This document shows positions 17,745 to 26,391 of a DNA stretch of 64,000 nt, one piece after another. The number at the start of each line of letters is the position of its first letter. The stretch's first letter is position 1. A program made the translations under genes and the position numbers. The notes beneath the pieces are model-generated. The model was not told the DNA's origin. It did not search any database and saw only the letters and a list, made by a program, of their open reading frames with translations. This DNA comes from Paeniglutamicibacter gangotriensis Lz1y (GTDB lineage Bacteria > Actinomycetota > Actinomycetes > Actinomycetales > Micrococcaceae), in the NCBI RefSeq assembly GCF_000348945.1, contig NZ_AOCK01000005.1:124001-188000 (forward strand). The letters run 5' to 3'.

Positions 17745-18143
17745 ATGGACATCGACGCGGCAGTTCTGGCCGGCAGCATCTCCAGCATCATCTTCGTGGG
17801 CAGCGTCTTGCCGATGGTCATCAAGGCGGTGCGTACCCGGGACATGGCTTCGTACAGTCTGGGAAACCTCTTGCTGGCCAACACGGGCAACCTCATCCAT
17901 TCCGTCTATATCTATAGTTTGCCCGTTGGCCCCATCTGGGTACTCCATGGCTTCTACGTGGTCACCACCGGCTTCATGCTGACGATGTATCTGCTCCATG
18001 CGGGCCCCCGGCCACCGCGACAGCCCTCTGCCACGGCCGCTGCGGCAAGACTCAGCGTCCTGGACGCAGGAGCCACGGCCGATCTCGTAGTCGCCGCACA
18101 TCCGGGGCCACTGCGCCCCACCCCAATCAAGGAAGAACCATGA
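17745..18143 (+). CDS. Three-helix PQ-loop/SemiSWEET-like membrane protein
   Basis: 132 residues. Three hydrophobic segments occupy about residues 8-27, 40-60 and 64-85. After the first comes LPMVIKAVRTRDMASYSL, which follows the PQ-loop pattern (proline, basic stretch, then S/D-rich turn) of SemiSWEET-like half-transporters. The tail of about 45 residues is Ala/Pro-rich and probably disordered, an unusual extension. GGAGGACC supports the ATG. The stop overlaps the methyltransferase start (ATGA), so the two are coupled. If it is a SemiSWEET it would dimerise to carry a small sugar-like solute, but the assignment is tentative. Confidence 0.6.
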   Translation: MDIDAAVLAGSISSIIFVGSVLPMVIKAVRTRDMASYSLGNLLLANTGNLIHSVYIYSLPVGPIWVLHGFYVVTTGFMLTMYLLHAGPRPPRQPSATAAAARLSVLDAGATADLVVAAHPGPLRPTPIKEEP

Positions 18144-19243
18144 GCCTCGACCATGAAACCCCCACCCTCTCGACCGAACCTCGGCAATTCGACGCCGAGG
18201 CCGCTTCGGCCTTCGCCGGACGCTTCCTCGGGATCCTCAACGACGCAGCAATCGCCCTGTTGACCAGTATCGGCCACCAGACCGGGCTGTTCGAAACCCT
18301 CGCTGGATTGCCCGCGGCCACCAGCGAGCAGATCGCCCACGCCGCAGATCTTGACGAACGCTACGTGCGTGAATGGCTGGGCGGCATGACGACCGCCCGC
18401 GTCGTTGACTACAACCCCGTAGCCAAGACGTATCTTCTGCCGCGCGAACATGCCGCAGTGCTGACCAGCGCCGCCGGCGCCAGCAACGTTGGCCTGTTGA
18501 TGCAGCACATCTCGATGATGGGCGAAGTGGAGCAACAGATTATCGACAAGTTCCGGCACGGCGGCGGGCTGGCCTACGCCCAATACCCCCGCTTCCACCG
18601 GAACATGGCCGAAACCAGCGCTGCGGTGCACGACACCGCACTGCTGGATTCGATCCTTCCCCTGGCAGCGGACTTGCCGGGGCGGCTGAAGGCCGGAATC
18701 GACGTGGCCGACATCGGCTGCGGCCGCGGCCACGCGGTCAACCTCATGGCCGGGGCCTACCCCGCCAGCAGGTTCACTGGATACGATTTTTCCGAAGACG
18801 CCATCGCAGCCGCCCGCTCCGAAGCCCAGGACCTGGGACTGGCAAACGCTCTCTTCGAGGTGCTCGATGTCGCAGAGCTGGACATCGATTCCGGCTTCGA
18901 CGCGGTGACGGCCTTCGACGCCATCCATGACCAGGCCCATCCGGCCAGGGTGCTGACCATCATCCGGCGGGCGCTGCGACCAGACGGGGTGTTCCTGATG
19001 GTGGATATCAAGGCATCGAGCAAGGTGGAAGAGAATATCGGGGTCCCGTGGGGCAGCTACCTGTACGCGATCTCAACGTTCCACTGCATGAGCGTTTCAC
19101 TTGGGCTCAACGGAGAGGGATTGGGCACGGCCTGGGGATCACAGCTTGCACTGTCGATGCTCGCCGATGCCGGCTTCGGCTCGACCGAGTACAACGAGAT
19201 CGATTGGGACCCCTTCAACGCCTACTTCGTGGCCAGGCCGTAG
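18140..19243 (+). CDS. SAM-dependent methyltransferase with N-terminal winged helix
   Basis: 367 residues. Residues about 20-110 form a dimerisation/winged-helix domain (FAGRFLGILNDAAIALLTSIGHQTGLFETLAG, then YVREWLGGM). After a linker comes a class I methyltransferase domain with VADIGCGRGHAVNLMA as the SAM-binding motif I and FTGYDFSEDAI as motif II. This is the layout of methyltransferases related to the human METTL27/WBSCR27-like and Rv2258c-type proteins. The substrate is unknown. The start overlaps the stop of the PQ-loop-like protein, so they are co-translated, and a TPR-LuxR regulator precedes both. A strong hairpin ends the unit. Confidence 0.85.
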   Translation: MSLDHETPTLSTEPRQFDAEAASAFAGRFLGILNDAAIALLTSIGHQTGLFETLAGLPAATSEQIAHAADLDERYVREWLGGMTTARVVDYNPVAKTYLLPREHAAVLTSAAGASNVGLLMQHISMMGEVEQQIIDKFRHGGGLAYAQYPRFHRNMAETSAAVHDTALLDSILPLAADLPGRLKAGIDVADIGCGRGHAVNLMAGAYPASRFTGYDFSEDAIAAARSEAQDLGLANALFEVLDVAELDIDSGFDAVTAFDAIHDQAHPARVLTIIRRALRPDGVFLMVDIKASSKVEENIGVPWGSYLYAISTFHCMSVSLGLNGEGLGTAWGSQLALSMLADAGFGSTEYNEIDWDPFNAYFVARP

Positions 19244-19255
19244 GGCCCGACCATG

Positions 19256-19293
19256 CAACGGCCGCCGGGAATATATTTCCCCGGCGGCCGCTG
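19256..19293 (+). terminator. Hairpin terminator, near-copy of 15701-15738
   Basis: An 11-bp GC stem (CGGCCGCCGGG with its complement) extends into an A/T-rich loop ATATAT. The 38-base unit starts and ends almost like the hairpin in front of the LuxR block and differs mainly in the loop. Confidence 0.85.
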
Positions 19294-19321
19294 TCATGTC
19301 GGTAGTCATTTCATCGGGCGC

Positions 19322-19816
19322 CTATCTGCCCGGCAGCACCCAGCGGCGTACGCCCATCACCATGAGGGTGATCAGCAGCAGCGTCAGCAGCCCGTCGGCG
19401 GCAATGTAGAAGTAGTGCCAGCTCGATCCGCCGGATTCCACCCCGGCCAGCACGGATTCGGTCCGCTTGGACAAAAACGGCCTGATCAAGGCGACCTTGG
19501 CGAGCAATACCAGACCCAGCGAGGCAACCACCCACAGGTAGGCCCTATCCAAGCCGCGCTTGACGCAGGAGGCGGCCAGCACGATGAAGAAGATGACCTC
19601 CACGATGTTCATCGCCGCGAAAACCAATTGCCCGATCCCCAGGCCCAGGGCCAAGGTCATGCCAGGTCCCAAGAACTTCAACGGGGTTTCGATGAACGAA
19701 ATCCCCATGATGAGTCCCATCCACAGTCCCGGTACCAGGATCCTTCCCGCGGCGGCAAGCAATGCCGGTCGGCTGATGGCCGGGGTAAAGAATCGGGGGG
19801 TTGTGTCACTGTCCAT
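19322..19816 (-). CDS. Four-helix membrane protein, unknown function
   Basis: 164 residues with four hydrophobic segments (about 25-45, 55-80, 90-110, 138-158). The motif IVEVIFFIVLAAS and a late WHYFYIAADGLLTLLLI segment recur in uncharacterised bacterial inner-membrane proteins, but I cannot name a family. No catalytic residues or signal peptide are apparent. It is divergent from the small acidic protein gene, with about 135 bases between, and converges on the methyltransferase terminator. Coding potential is supported by regular hydrophobic periodicity and a clean end before the hairpin. Confidence 0.7.
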   Translation of the reverse strand: MDSDTTPRFFTPAISRPALLAAAGRILVPGLWMGLIMGISFIETPLKFLGPGMTLALGLGIGQLVFAAMNIVEVIFFIVLAASCVKRGLDRAYLWVVASLGLVLLAKVALIRPFLSKRTESVLAGVESGGSSWHYFYIAADGLLTLLLITLMVMGVRRWVLPGR

Positions 19817-19953
19817 ATACTGACCTTACCCCGGCGGAAGAGCCGGATCCGCGCACAAAAAAGTGCCCATTCCCATACGCGTCGATGGGACATAGGCTGT
19901 TATCAAGCGGGGTTCAGTCACATATCCCGGACGTTCGAAGAAAGAGGGACATG

Positions 19954-20208
19954 ATGGGCAACAGCTTTGATGACACCATCTTTGATGAGCCAATTGACGA
20001 TGACATGTACGAGCCCGACGACGGCCGGGACGGACAACCCTATGAAGGTTCCTCCGACAGTCCGGAGTCGATGACGGCCATGGACCCGCTGCGCAAGCAC
20101 CTGTACCTGCTCGACGATGACCTCACCGCCGCGGACACGGATCAGGACGAGGAGACCGTCGAAGAGGAATGGACCGCGGACGAAGTCCTCGAGGAAGAGA
20201 CCCAGTAG
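19954..20208 (+). CDS. Small highly acidic protein, unknown function
   Basis: 84 residues with a very high share of Asp and Glu, few basic residues and no cysteine. Only the centre (MDPLRKHLYLLDDDL) looks able to form a helix. Of two adjacent ATG codons, the second (19954) has the better spacing to AGAGGG. The protein resembles small acidic proteins annotated as hypothetical in many actinobacteria. A role as an RNA-polymerase- or DNA-mimicking partner would be speculation. A hairpin (20234-20261) follows, then a LysR gene. Confidence 0.7.
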   Translation: MGNSFDDTIFDEPIDDDMYEPDDGRDGQPYEGSSDSPESMTAMDPLRKHLYLLDDDLTAADTDQDEETVEEEWTADEVLEEETQ

Positions 20209-20233
20209 GGTCCCCGCCCGTCTAGGATAGGAC

Positions 20234-20261
20234 GAGCGCGGTCAGTAAGAGGTCCGCGCTC
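20234..20261 (+). terminator. Hairpin GAGCGCGG-N12-CCGCGCTC
   Basis: Perfect 8-bp stem just after the acidic protein gene, followed by CACCTCTT. A probable terminator, although the loop is long and the T-tract weak. Confidence 0.6.
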
Positions 20262-20289
20262 TCACCTCTTCCAAGGCACAGGAGCCCTA

Positions 20290-21225
20290 ATGGTCAACCC
20301 GGTACATTTGCGCACCCTGCTGGAAGTGGTGCGACACAAATCCTTTGCCTCTGCCGCGCTGACCCTGGGTTACACCCCCTCTGCGGTCTCCCAGCAGATG
20401 TCAGCGTTGGAACGGGACACCTCGACCACGCTCTTTGCTCGTGGAGCCAAGAGCATCGAGCCGACCCCTGCCGCGCTGACCATGGTGCGGCACGCCAAGC
20501 GCGTGCTCACGGACATCGATGCGCTGGTGGCCGCCACTGCCTCTCCCGACTTGGATCCCAGCGGCAAGCCGCTTCAGGAACTGCGCATCGGGATCTTTCC
20601 GTCCTTGGCCACCTTCGCGCTGCCACGACTGCTTGGCTCCCCCGATTGGGAACAGCTCGGCATCGCGCTACGCGTGAACGTGGGTGAACCGCACCAAACC
20701 ATTGCCGGGCTGCGCCAAGACGGAGACCTGGATCTGGCGCTGATCTTCCAGGTCGGTCAGGCCGGGCTCGCCTGGCCTGCCCAGCTCGAACGCCAGTGGC
20801 TGGGTGACGACGCGTTCCGCGTGGTGGTACCCGCCGCCTGGAAACTCGACGGCAGCTCGGTATTTTCCACGGCCCAGCTCGCCGATATGCCGTGGATCAT
20901 GCACCACCCGGGCACCTCCGATGCCACGATGATTTCCCGGCTCTTCTCCGCCTTCAACGTCCATCCGCGGGTGGTTGCGCACTGCGATGACTTTAATGCC
21001 TCGCTTCACATGGCCAGTGCCGGTCTGGGTGCGGCGTTGGTCCCGGAGCTGGCCATGCTGCAGGCTCCCGAAGGCATCCAGGTAATCAATGCCCCGGAGA
21101 TCCGTCTGGCCCGCAGCATCTTCGCCCTGCGCCCCGAAAACCGGGAAAATCACAAGGTCGGGGTGTTCATGGACCGACTCACCAAGGTCTTGGCCGAATG
21201 GAGCATTGGCCCCCATCGGTCTTAG
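20290..21225 (+). CDS. LysR family transcriptional regulator
   Basis: 311 residues. The N-terminal helix-turn-helix reads LRTLLEVVRHKSFASAALTL then YTPSAVSQQMSALE, the LysR signature. A periplasmic-binding-like effector domain follows (residues about 95-300). ACAGGAG lies upstream of the ATG. No obviously co-regulated divergent gene is present: the upstream neighbour is the small acidic protein and the downstream DUF202 pair is convergent. The target is therefore unassigned. The C-terminal half has the two lobes expected for binding a small metabolite. Confidence 0.92.
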   Translation: MVNPVHLRTLLEVVRHKSFASAALTLGYTPSAVSQQMSALERDTSTTLFARGAKSIEPTPAALTMVRHAKRVLTDIDALVAATASPDLDPSGKPLQELRIGIFPSLATFALPRLLGSPDWEQLGIALRVNVGEPHQTIAGLRQDGDLDLALIFQVGQAGLAWPAQLERQWLGDDAFRVVVPAAWKLDGSSVFSTAQLADMPWIMHHPGTSDATMISRLFSAFNVHPRVVAHCDDFNASLHMASAGLGAALVPELAMLQAPEGIQVINAPEIRLARSIFALRPENRENHKVGVFMDRLTKVLAEWSIGPHRS

Positions 21226-21247
21226 CCCGGCACACCTCCGCCCCGGG

Positions 21248-21583
21248 TTAAACGTCGAGCACCACCAGGATGCCGACAACACCGAGGCATAGCACCGCGG
21301 CACTCATGGAGAATACCGCCACAACATCTGCCCGCAGCCTGTCGGCAGTGATCCCGTGAGAGGCCACGGCGTAACGGTAGCGCTGCGTGGCATAGATGCC
21401 ACCGGCAGCCAGCAGTGCCAACAGGATCATCGCCACGATCCCGATCCCGTAGTGCGGCAGCCAACGCACGAACACCAGGGCGGCCACGCAGAGCGACAGC
21501 GTCGTTCGACCCCAAGACATGACCGTGCGCTCGGGTTGCAGGCCAGGATCCTGGTGCAGGGGTTCGGGCGCGGATACGCTCAT
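21248..21583 (-). CDS. DUF202 membrane protein (second of pair)
   Basis: 111 residues with a short cytoplasmic N-terminus. It contains QPERTVMSWGRTTLSLCVAAL, the conserved DUF202 segment (ER..L.W.RT), followed by two further membrane segments. The start overlaps the stop of the upstream DUF202 gene (ATGA at 21580-21583). The pair of unequal DUF202 proteins is a recurrent actinobacterial arrangement of unknown function, possibly forming a hetero-oligomer in the membrane. The ATG at 21583 is preferred to a longer arginine-rich extension. Confidence 0.85.
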   Translation of the reverse strand: MSVSAPEPLHQDPGLQPERTVMSWGRTTLSLCVAALVFVRWLPHYGIGIVAMILLALLAAGGIYATQRYRYAVASHGITADRLRADVVAVFSMSAAVLCLGVVGILVVLDV

Positions 21584-21969
21584 TGGCTCACGGCGATCAG
21601 CACCGCCACCACGGCCGCGGCCAGCGCGCCGCCCAGTCCCAGAATGGGGATGATCAATGGCAACGGCATCGGCCGCGAATGACGCATGGACATCTCGACG
21701 CCGCGCCAACGCATGGCAGCACCGCCGCTGATCAGCATCCCGATGATGATCAGCAACACCGAGATCCCGGTGCGCAACGGACCCGGGAAGGCGTCCGCCG
21801 CGAAGGCCTCAAGCGCAATGCCTCCGGCCAAAAAGGCCAGCGCGGTGCGGATCCAGGCCAGGAACGTACGTTCGTTGGCCAGCGTGAAGCGCGGGTCGGG
21901 CTCCTTGCCCCCGGGCAACACGCGCCGGGCGATGGACCCACGCTCGTCATTAGGCTCGGTCGATGACAT
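21580..21969 (-). CDS. DUF202/YidH family membrane protein (first of pair)
   Basis: 129 residues. After a charged N-terminus comes DPRFTLANERTFLAWIRTALAFLAGGIALEAF, the full DUF202/YidH signature, then two more membrane segments. The ATG at 21969 has AAGGGAG upstream; an earlier start at 22023 adds 18 unconserved residues. E. coli YidH is an inner-membrane protein without an assigned role. It is coupled by a 4-base overlap to the second DUF202 gene and is divergent from the hydrolase gene. Confidence 0.88.
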   Translation of the reverse strand: MSSTEPNDERGSIARRVLPGGKEPDPRFTLANERTFLAWIRTALAFLAGGIALEAFAADAFPGPLRTGISVLLIIIGMLISGGAAMRWRGVEMSMRHSRPMPLPLIIPILGLGGALAAAVVAVLIAVSQ

Positions 21970-22241
21970 GTACCGGCGTGCTCCCTTGTGGTTTGTCTCC
22001 TCGGAATCGGTGATACCCACCACTACCGGAATTTACTTCTCAGGATACCGGGCAGCCGTAGCTACGCGCCAACCCTCCCACGTCACGTGAACACGCGGTG
22101 TGCAGCGCCCCCAGACAGCTACGGAAGGGAACAAGCCACCAGGAACTGTGGGACTTCGTGTCACTGTCGGGGGTTTCGCCTCGGAGCCAATTCGGCGATA
22201 TCTTGGCATCACCCCCTTCATCGGCATTGCAACGAATCAGG

Positions 22242-23285
22242 ATGATCACGATCACCAGCCACATCCACTCCACCCGCATCGGACCTCTGGGCCTGATTGA
22301 GCTGCGGCGGCCCACGAGCATCAACGCACTGACCTTCTCGATGCTTCAGGAACTGACCCGGGTGTTCACAACCTGGCGGAACGACCCAGCAATCTCGATG
22401 GTGGTACTGCGCGGGTCCGGGGAGCGAGGCTTCTGCGCCGGCGGGGACATCAAGGACTTCCACGCAGCGGTCTCCGGCGGGGGCCATGCGGAGTTCTTGG
22501 CGTTGCTGTCCCTCGAGTTCGATCTCAACGAGATGATCGCTACCTACCCCAAGCCGGTCCTCACGCTGGTCCATGGGTTATGCATGGGCGGCGGGATCGG
22601 GCTGGCATCGCACGCCTCGATCCGTGTCACCACACCGGAGGCAAGCTACGCGATGCCCGAGACCCGCATCGGCTACAGCCCCGATGTGGGCGGGACACAC
22701 CTGCTCGCACGCGCCCCGGGGCATCTGGGCGAGTATCTGGCGCTGACCGCCTCGACATTCACCGGCACCGACGCCGTAGAACTTGGCTTTGCCGACATGT
22801 TGGTGGACCCCACCCGTTTTGCCGAACTCCTCGATTCCTTGGATGACTTTATCGCGATGCCTGCTGCAGAGATCGCTGCCGGGATCGAGGTCCTCTTCGG
22901 GTCCTTCGCCCCCTCGCCGCTGGCCTCCGCACGGCCATGGATCGACGCAGCCTTCAGCGCCCCGGATCTTCCCGGAATCTTGGATCGCCTCGATGAGATG
23001 GTTCATCCTGCCGCGGCGCAGACCGCCGCCGCGATCCGTGCCAACGCCCCGACCTCGCTGGCAGGTGCTCTTGCGGCCGTGCGCGCGGCACGGGCCGAGG
23101 ATCATCTGCGCTCGGCATTGGATCGGGAACTGCGGCTGGCCGACTACCTCATGCACCGCCCAGACCTTGCCGAGGGGATCAGGGCGCAGGTCATCGACAA
23201 GGACCGGAATCCCCGGTGGAACCCGGCGCGTTTCGATGAGGTGGATACCGCAGCAATCGCCGGACTCATCGAGGGCCCTGCCTAA
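22242..23285 (+). CDS. 3-hydroxyisobutyryl-CoA hydrolase (crotonase fold)
   Basis: 347 residues, the usual length for HIBCH-type hydrolases rather than the shorter enoyl-CoA hydratases. Visible motifs are LRRPTSINALT, GERGFCAGGDIKDFH (oxyanion hole and CoA pocket), GLCMGGGIGLASHAS, and PETRIGYSPDVGGTHLLAR with the catalytic Glu/Asp region. The enzyme releases 3-hydroxyisobutyrate from its CoA ester in valine breakdown (EC 3.1.2.4). No other valine genes are adjacent. The first Met of the conserved region is at 22242; its ribosome site is too close to be ideal, so the start is less certain than the family. Confidence 0.85.
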   Translation: MITITSHIHSTRIGPLGLIELRRPTSINALTFSMLQELTRVFTTWRNDPAISMVVLRGSGERGFCAGGDIKDFHAAVSGGGHAEFLALLSLEFDLNEMIATYPKPVLTLVHGLCMGGGIGLASHASIRVTTPEASYAMPETRIGYSPDVGGTHLLARAPGHLGEYLALTASTFTGTDAVELGFADMLVDPTRFAELLDSLDDFIAMPAAEIAAGIEVLFGSFAPSPLASARPWIDAAFSAPDLPGILDRLDEMVHPAAAQTAAAIRANAPTSLAGALAAVRAARAEDHLRSALDRELRLADYLMHRPDLAEGIRAQVIDKDRNPRWNPARFDEVDTAAIAGLIEGPA

Positions 23286-23299
23286 CGGCAGTCAAAGAC

Positions 23300-24487
23300 T
23301 TACTCTTTCATCGAGCGCAGCGGGCGTATCCCGGCTAGCGTTGCCGCGGCCATGGCCGAACCCAACACCAAAAACGCCCCGCCGGCGCCCAGCGCGGTCG
23401 CGAAGATGCCCACGCCCACCGGGATCACCGATTGTCCAAGCCGGTTGCCCAGCAACCTGATCGACATCCAGGTCCCCCGGGTGCCGTCGCTGGCGGCGGT
23501 GGAAACCACCGTCATGCTCAACGGCTGGCCCAGGCCCAGGCCGAGCCCGGCCCCGATAAGCAGCGCCGCCATCAGCGGCACCGGCAGTTCTAGCACCAGC
23601 AATCCGACCAGCACCGCCGAGATACCGGTGGACCCCAGCAGCAACCTGGCTCTGCCCACCGAACGCACCAGAAAATCCATGCCCAGGCGCGAGAGCACCG
23701 TGGCGACGGCACGCAGCGCTAGCAGCATGCCGATGGTTTGGGTGGAGATGCCGCGTTCGACTCCGAGTGCCGGGAGGTAGACCTGCATCAGGTCGATGGT
23801 GCACAGCACCATCATGCTCAGCCCGATGGAGGCGATCAGGGTGTTGCGGGCCGCCGGCTCCACCGCCAGGGCGGCGCGCAGCTTCACCGGCGCCGGTTCC
23901 CTGGTGGCGCTCACCTGCCGGCGGTGCCGCATCATGAAGAAGGTGGCCACCAGCAGTGCCAGCGAGGAGGCCAGGTAGGCGCGCAGCAGCACCGCGGTAT
24001 CCGGGATGACAGCCGCTCCGCCTAAGAATCCGAGCAGCAGTGGCGCCGCGGCCTGCGCCACTGCCGTGACCATGGTGTAAAAACCGAAGACTTTGTCCAT
24101 GTTCCGGCTCTGAGCCGAGGCCAACCGGCTCTGTTCCCCGATCAGGCTCATCAGGTGGCCCACACCCAGGATCAGGTTCCACCCCAGTAGTGCGGGCAGC
24201 GATGGGGAGGCAAAGAGCAATCCGGCCCCCGAGCCGAGCATCAGCAGCGCGCCGAGAAGCAGCACCTGCTTTTCATGCCCGCGGTCGGTGGCCCGTCCGA
24301 TGGTGATGGCTAGGAAAACCGGCAAGATCGAAAAACTGGCCACCACCAGACCCAGCAGCCCGGGGTCCACGCCCAGTTCCAGTGCCCGGTAAGAGGTCGC
24401 CGGGCGCACCAGATACACGGCACCCTGCAGAAAGAAGGCATGGGCGAGCACCGAAGGGAAACCGATACGCGGCGCGTTGGGGTGCAT
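23300..24487 (-). CDS. MFS transporter
   Basis: 395 residues with twelve predicted membrane segments. The first loop holds TIGRATDRGHEKQ, a variant of motif A, and the second half repeats the pattern (LSRLGMDFLVRSVGRARLLL). It resembles sugar- or drug-efflux-like MFS proteins of unknown substrate. The preferred ATG is at 24487; 13 extra upstream residues are possible. It lies 52 bases after the glutamate-synthase-like gene on the same strand and may share its transcript. It converges on the hydrolase gene with a 14-base gap. Confidence 0.8.
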   Translation of the reverse strand: MHPNAPRIGFPSVLAHAFFLQGAVYLVRPATSYRALELGVDPGLLGLVVASFSILPVFLAITIGRATDRGHEKQVLLLGALLMLGSGAGLLFASPSLPALLGWNLILGVGHLMSLIGEQSRLASAQSRNMDKVFGFYTMVTAVAQAAAPLLLGFLGGAAVIPDTAVLLRAYLASSLALLVATFFMMRHRRQVSATREPAPVKLRAALAVEPAARNTLIASIGLSMMVLCTIDLMQVYLPALGVERGISTQTIGMLLALRAVATVLSRLGMDFLVRSVGRARLLLGSTGISAVLVGLLVLELPVPLMAALLIGAGLGLGLGQPLSMTVVSTAASDGTRGTWMSIRLLGNRLGQSVIPVGVGIFATALGAGGAFLVLGSAMAAATLAGIRPLRSMKE

Positions 24488-24539
24488 GGACCTGATTATT
24501 CCGCGCTCCCGAACCGCGCCGCGCATTCATGACGCGTTC

Positions 24540-26297
24540 TCAAAGAGTTGGTGGCGTGACCTTTGCTGCCGGGCGACCTTCGGGGCGTTCGGCGTGCGGG
24601 TGCACCGGGGCGACAATGTGGCGCGTGGAGTCCTTGGGTTCCACGCGCTGTGGCGCCACGGTCCCCACCACGACGGGTTCCGGTTCGCGTTGGGTCGGCC
24701 ACGGCATCGGGGCATGCTCACCGAAGGCGTCGGCGTCGGCTTCCTCCCAATCCATGGCCCAGCCGCGCGGCGGGGCATCGAGCAGTTCGCCGGGGGCCAG
24801 CCAATTGTGCAGGACCGCATAGCTGCGGGTCGTGAGGTGGTCGACGCGTCGGCGCAGCATCCGGGTGTTCAGCTGTGCCGGGGAGCTCACGCCCATGGAG
24901 GCCATTAGCTGCGCCGCTTCCTGAACGGTGAGCTTGTGGTAGTTGTAGACCCGGTTGCCCTTGTCCTCTACATCAAGTGCCCGCATCAGCCGCGGGTCCT
25001 GGGTGGCTACGCCCACGGGGCAGCGGTTGGTGTGGCATTTCTGCGCTTGGATGCAGCCGGTGGCCATCATCATGGAGCGGGCGCTGAAGGTGAAGTCTGC
25101 GCCCTGGATCAGTCGTTTGACCACGTCGGAGCCGGTGGCGATCTTGCCCGCGGCCCCGATCCGGATCTTGCTGCGCAATCCGCAACCGACCAGTGCGGTG
25201 TGCACCAGCATCAGTCCCTCTGTCAGCGGGGTACCCACGTGGTCCTCGTACTCCAACGGAGCTGCTCCGGTGCCGCCCTCAGAACCGTCGATGGTGATGA
25301 AGTCGGGGGTGATGCCCGTTTCCAGCATGGCCTTGCACATTGCCAGCACGTCGGTGCGCGAGCCAACGCAGAATTTGAACCCCACCGGCTTTCCGTCGGA
25401 TAGTGAACGCAGCTTGGCGACGAATTCCATCAACTCACGGGGAGTGGTGAAGGCCGAGTGGGAGGCGGGGGAAATGCAGTCGACGCCCATCGGGACCCCG
25501 CGTGTCATGGCGATTTCTTCGGTGATCTTGGCGGCCGGCAGAACACCGCCGAGGCCGGGCTTCGCACCCTGCGAAAGCTTGATGGTGATGCCTTTAACGC
25601 GTTCATTTGCTGCCTTTTGGGCGAACACCTCCGGGTTGAAGTTCCCTTCCGCGTCGCGGCAGCCGAAGTATCCGGAGCCGATTTCCCAGAAGAGGTCGGC
25701 CCCGTACTCCAGGTGGTAGGAAGCCAACCCGCCCTCTCCAGTTTCCTGGACGAATCCGCCCATCGCGGCACCCTTATTCATGGCCTGCACCGCGTTCTTG
25801 GACAGCGCTCCGAAGCTCATGGAGGAGACATTCATCAACGACATGTCATAGGGCTGGGTGCAGTGCGGTCCCCCGATGCGCACCCGGTGCTGCTCGTCGG
25901 TCACAGCGACGGGGGCAGTGGAGTGCAGCAGGAACTCGTAGCCCACCGCATTCACATCACGTTCGGTACCGAAGGCCTTGTGGCTGTCGGCCCCCTTAGC
26001 CCGTGAGTAGACCAGCGAGCGGGTGTCCCGGTCAAAGGGGCGGCCATCGGTGTTGGGCTCAATGAAATATTGCTGGATTTCTGGGCGAATCGATTCAAAG
26101 AGAAAGCGCATGCGTCCCAGCACAGGGTAGTTCCGCAGGATCGCGTGTTTGGTCTGGAACACATCATGGATCCCTAGCGCAAGCAGCAGGACTGCCACCG
26201 CGGCAATGACCCACCAGCCTTCCGGTCCGACGGATGCCGCCACGATTGTGATGAAGCCGAGCAGGGACAGTAACGCCAAAATCAGAAATCTCACCAT
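24540..26297 (-). CDS. FMN-binding glutamate synthase family protein, membrane-anchored
   Basis: 585 residues. Two N-terminal membrane segments (about 4-22 and 26-44) precede a GltB-like FMN domain. Evidence includes GGTGAAPLEYEDHVGTPL, IRIGAAGKIATGSDVVKRL and a [3Fe-4S] cysteine motif C-x5-C-x4-C (GCIQAQKCHTNRCPVG). It lacks the amidotransferase and FAD/NADPH parts, so it cannot be complete glutamate synthase. Stand-alone archaeal-type FMN domain proteins of this family occur widely without a proven reaction. The membrane anchor suggests electron exchange with the membrane. A Pro/Arg-rich tail of about 45 residues extends beyond the family core. Confidence 0.85.
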   Translation of the reverse strand: MVRFLILALLSLLGFITIVAASVGPEGWWVIAAVAVLLLALGIHDVFQTKHAILRNYPVLGRMRFLFESIRPEIQQYFIEPNTDGRPFDRDTRSLVYSRAKGADSHKAFGTERDVNAVGYEFLLHSTAPVAVTDEQHRVRIGGPHCTQPYDMSLMNVSSMSFGALSKNAVQAMNKGAAMGGFVQETGEGGLASYHLEYGADLFWEIGSGYFGCRDAEGNFNPEVFAQKAANERVKGITIKLSQGAKPGLGGVLPAAKITEEIAMTRGVPMGVDCISPASHSAFTTPRELMEFVAKLRSLSDGKPVGFKFCVGSRTDVLAMCKAMLETGITPDFITIDGSEGGTGAAPLEYEDHVGTPLTEGLMLVHTALVGCGLRSKIRIGAAGKIATGSDVVKRLIQGADFTFSARSMMMATGCIQAQKCHTNRCPVGVATQDPRLMRALDVEDKGNRVYNYHKLTVQEAAQLMASMGVSSPAQLNTRMLRRRVDHLTTRSYAVLHNWLAPGELLDAPPRGWAMDWEEADADAFGEHAPMPWPTQREPEPVVVGTVAPQRVEPKDSTRHIVAPVHPHAERPEGRPAAKVTPPTL

Positions 26298-26391
26298 CGT
26301 TCGAGCCTACAACCTCCAAACCCCTGTTCCATATGATTCAAGGCTTCCAGCCCCCTCGCGACCTCCTGATGCCCCCGAGCATGAACGTCAC

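Noticed and set aside
22098-22241. N-terminal 48-residue extension of the 3-hydroxyisobutyryl-CoA hydrolase
   Set aside because: The extension is unlike the family and the conserved region begins right after the Met at 22242.
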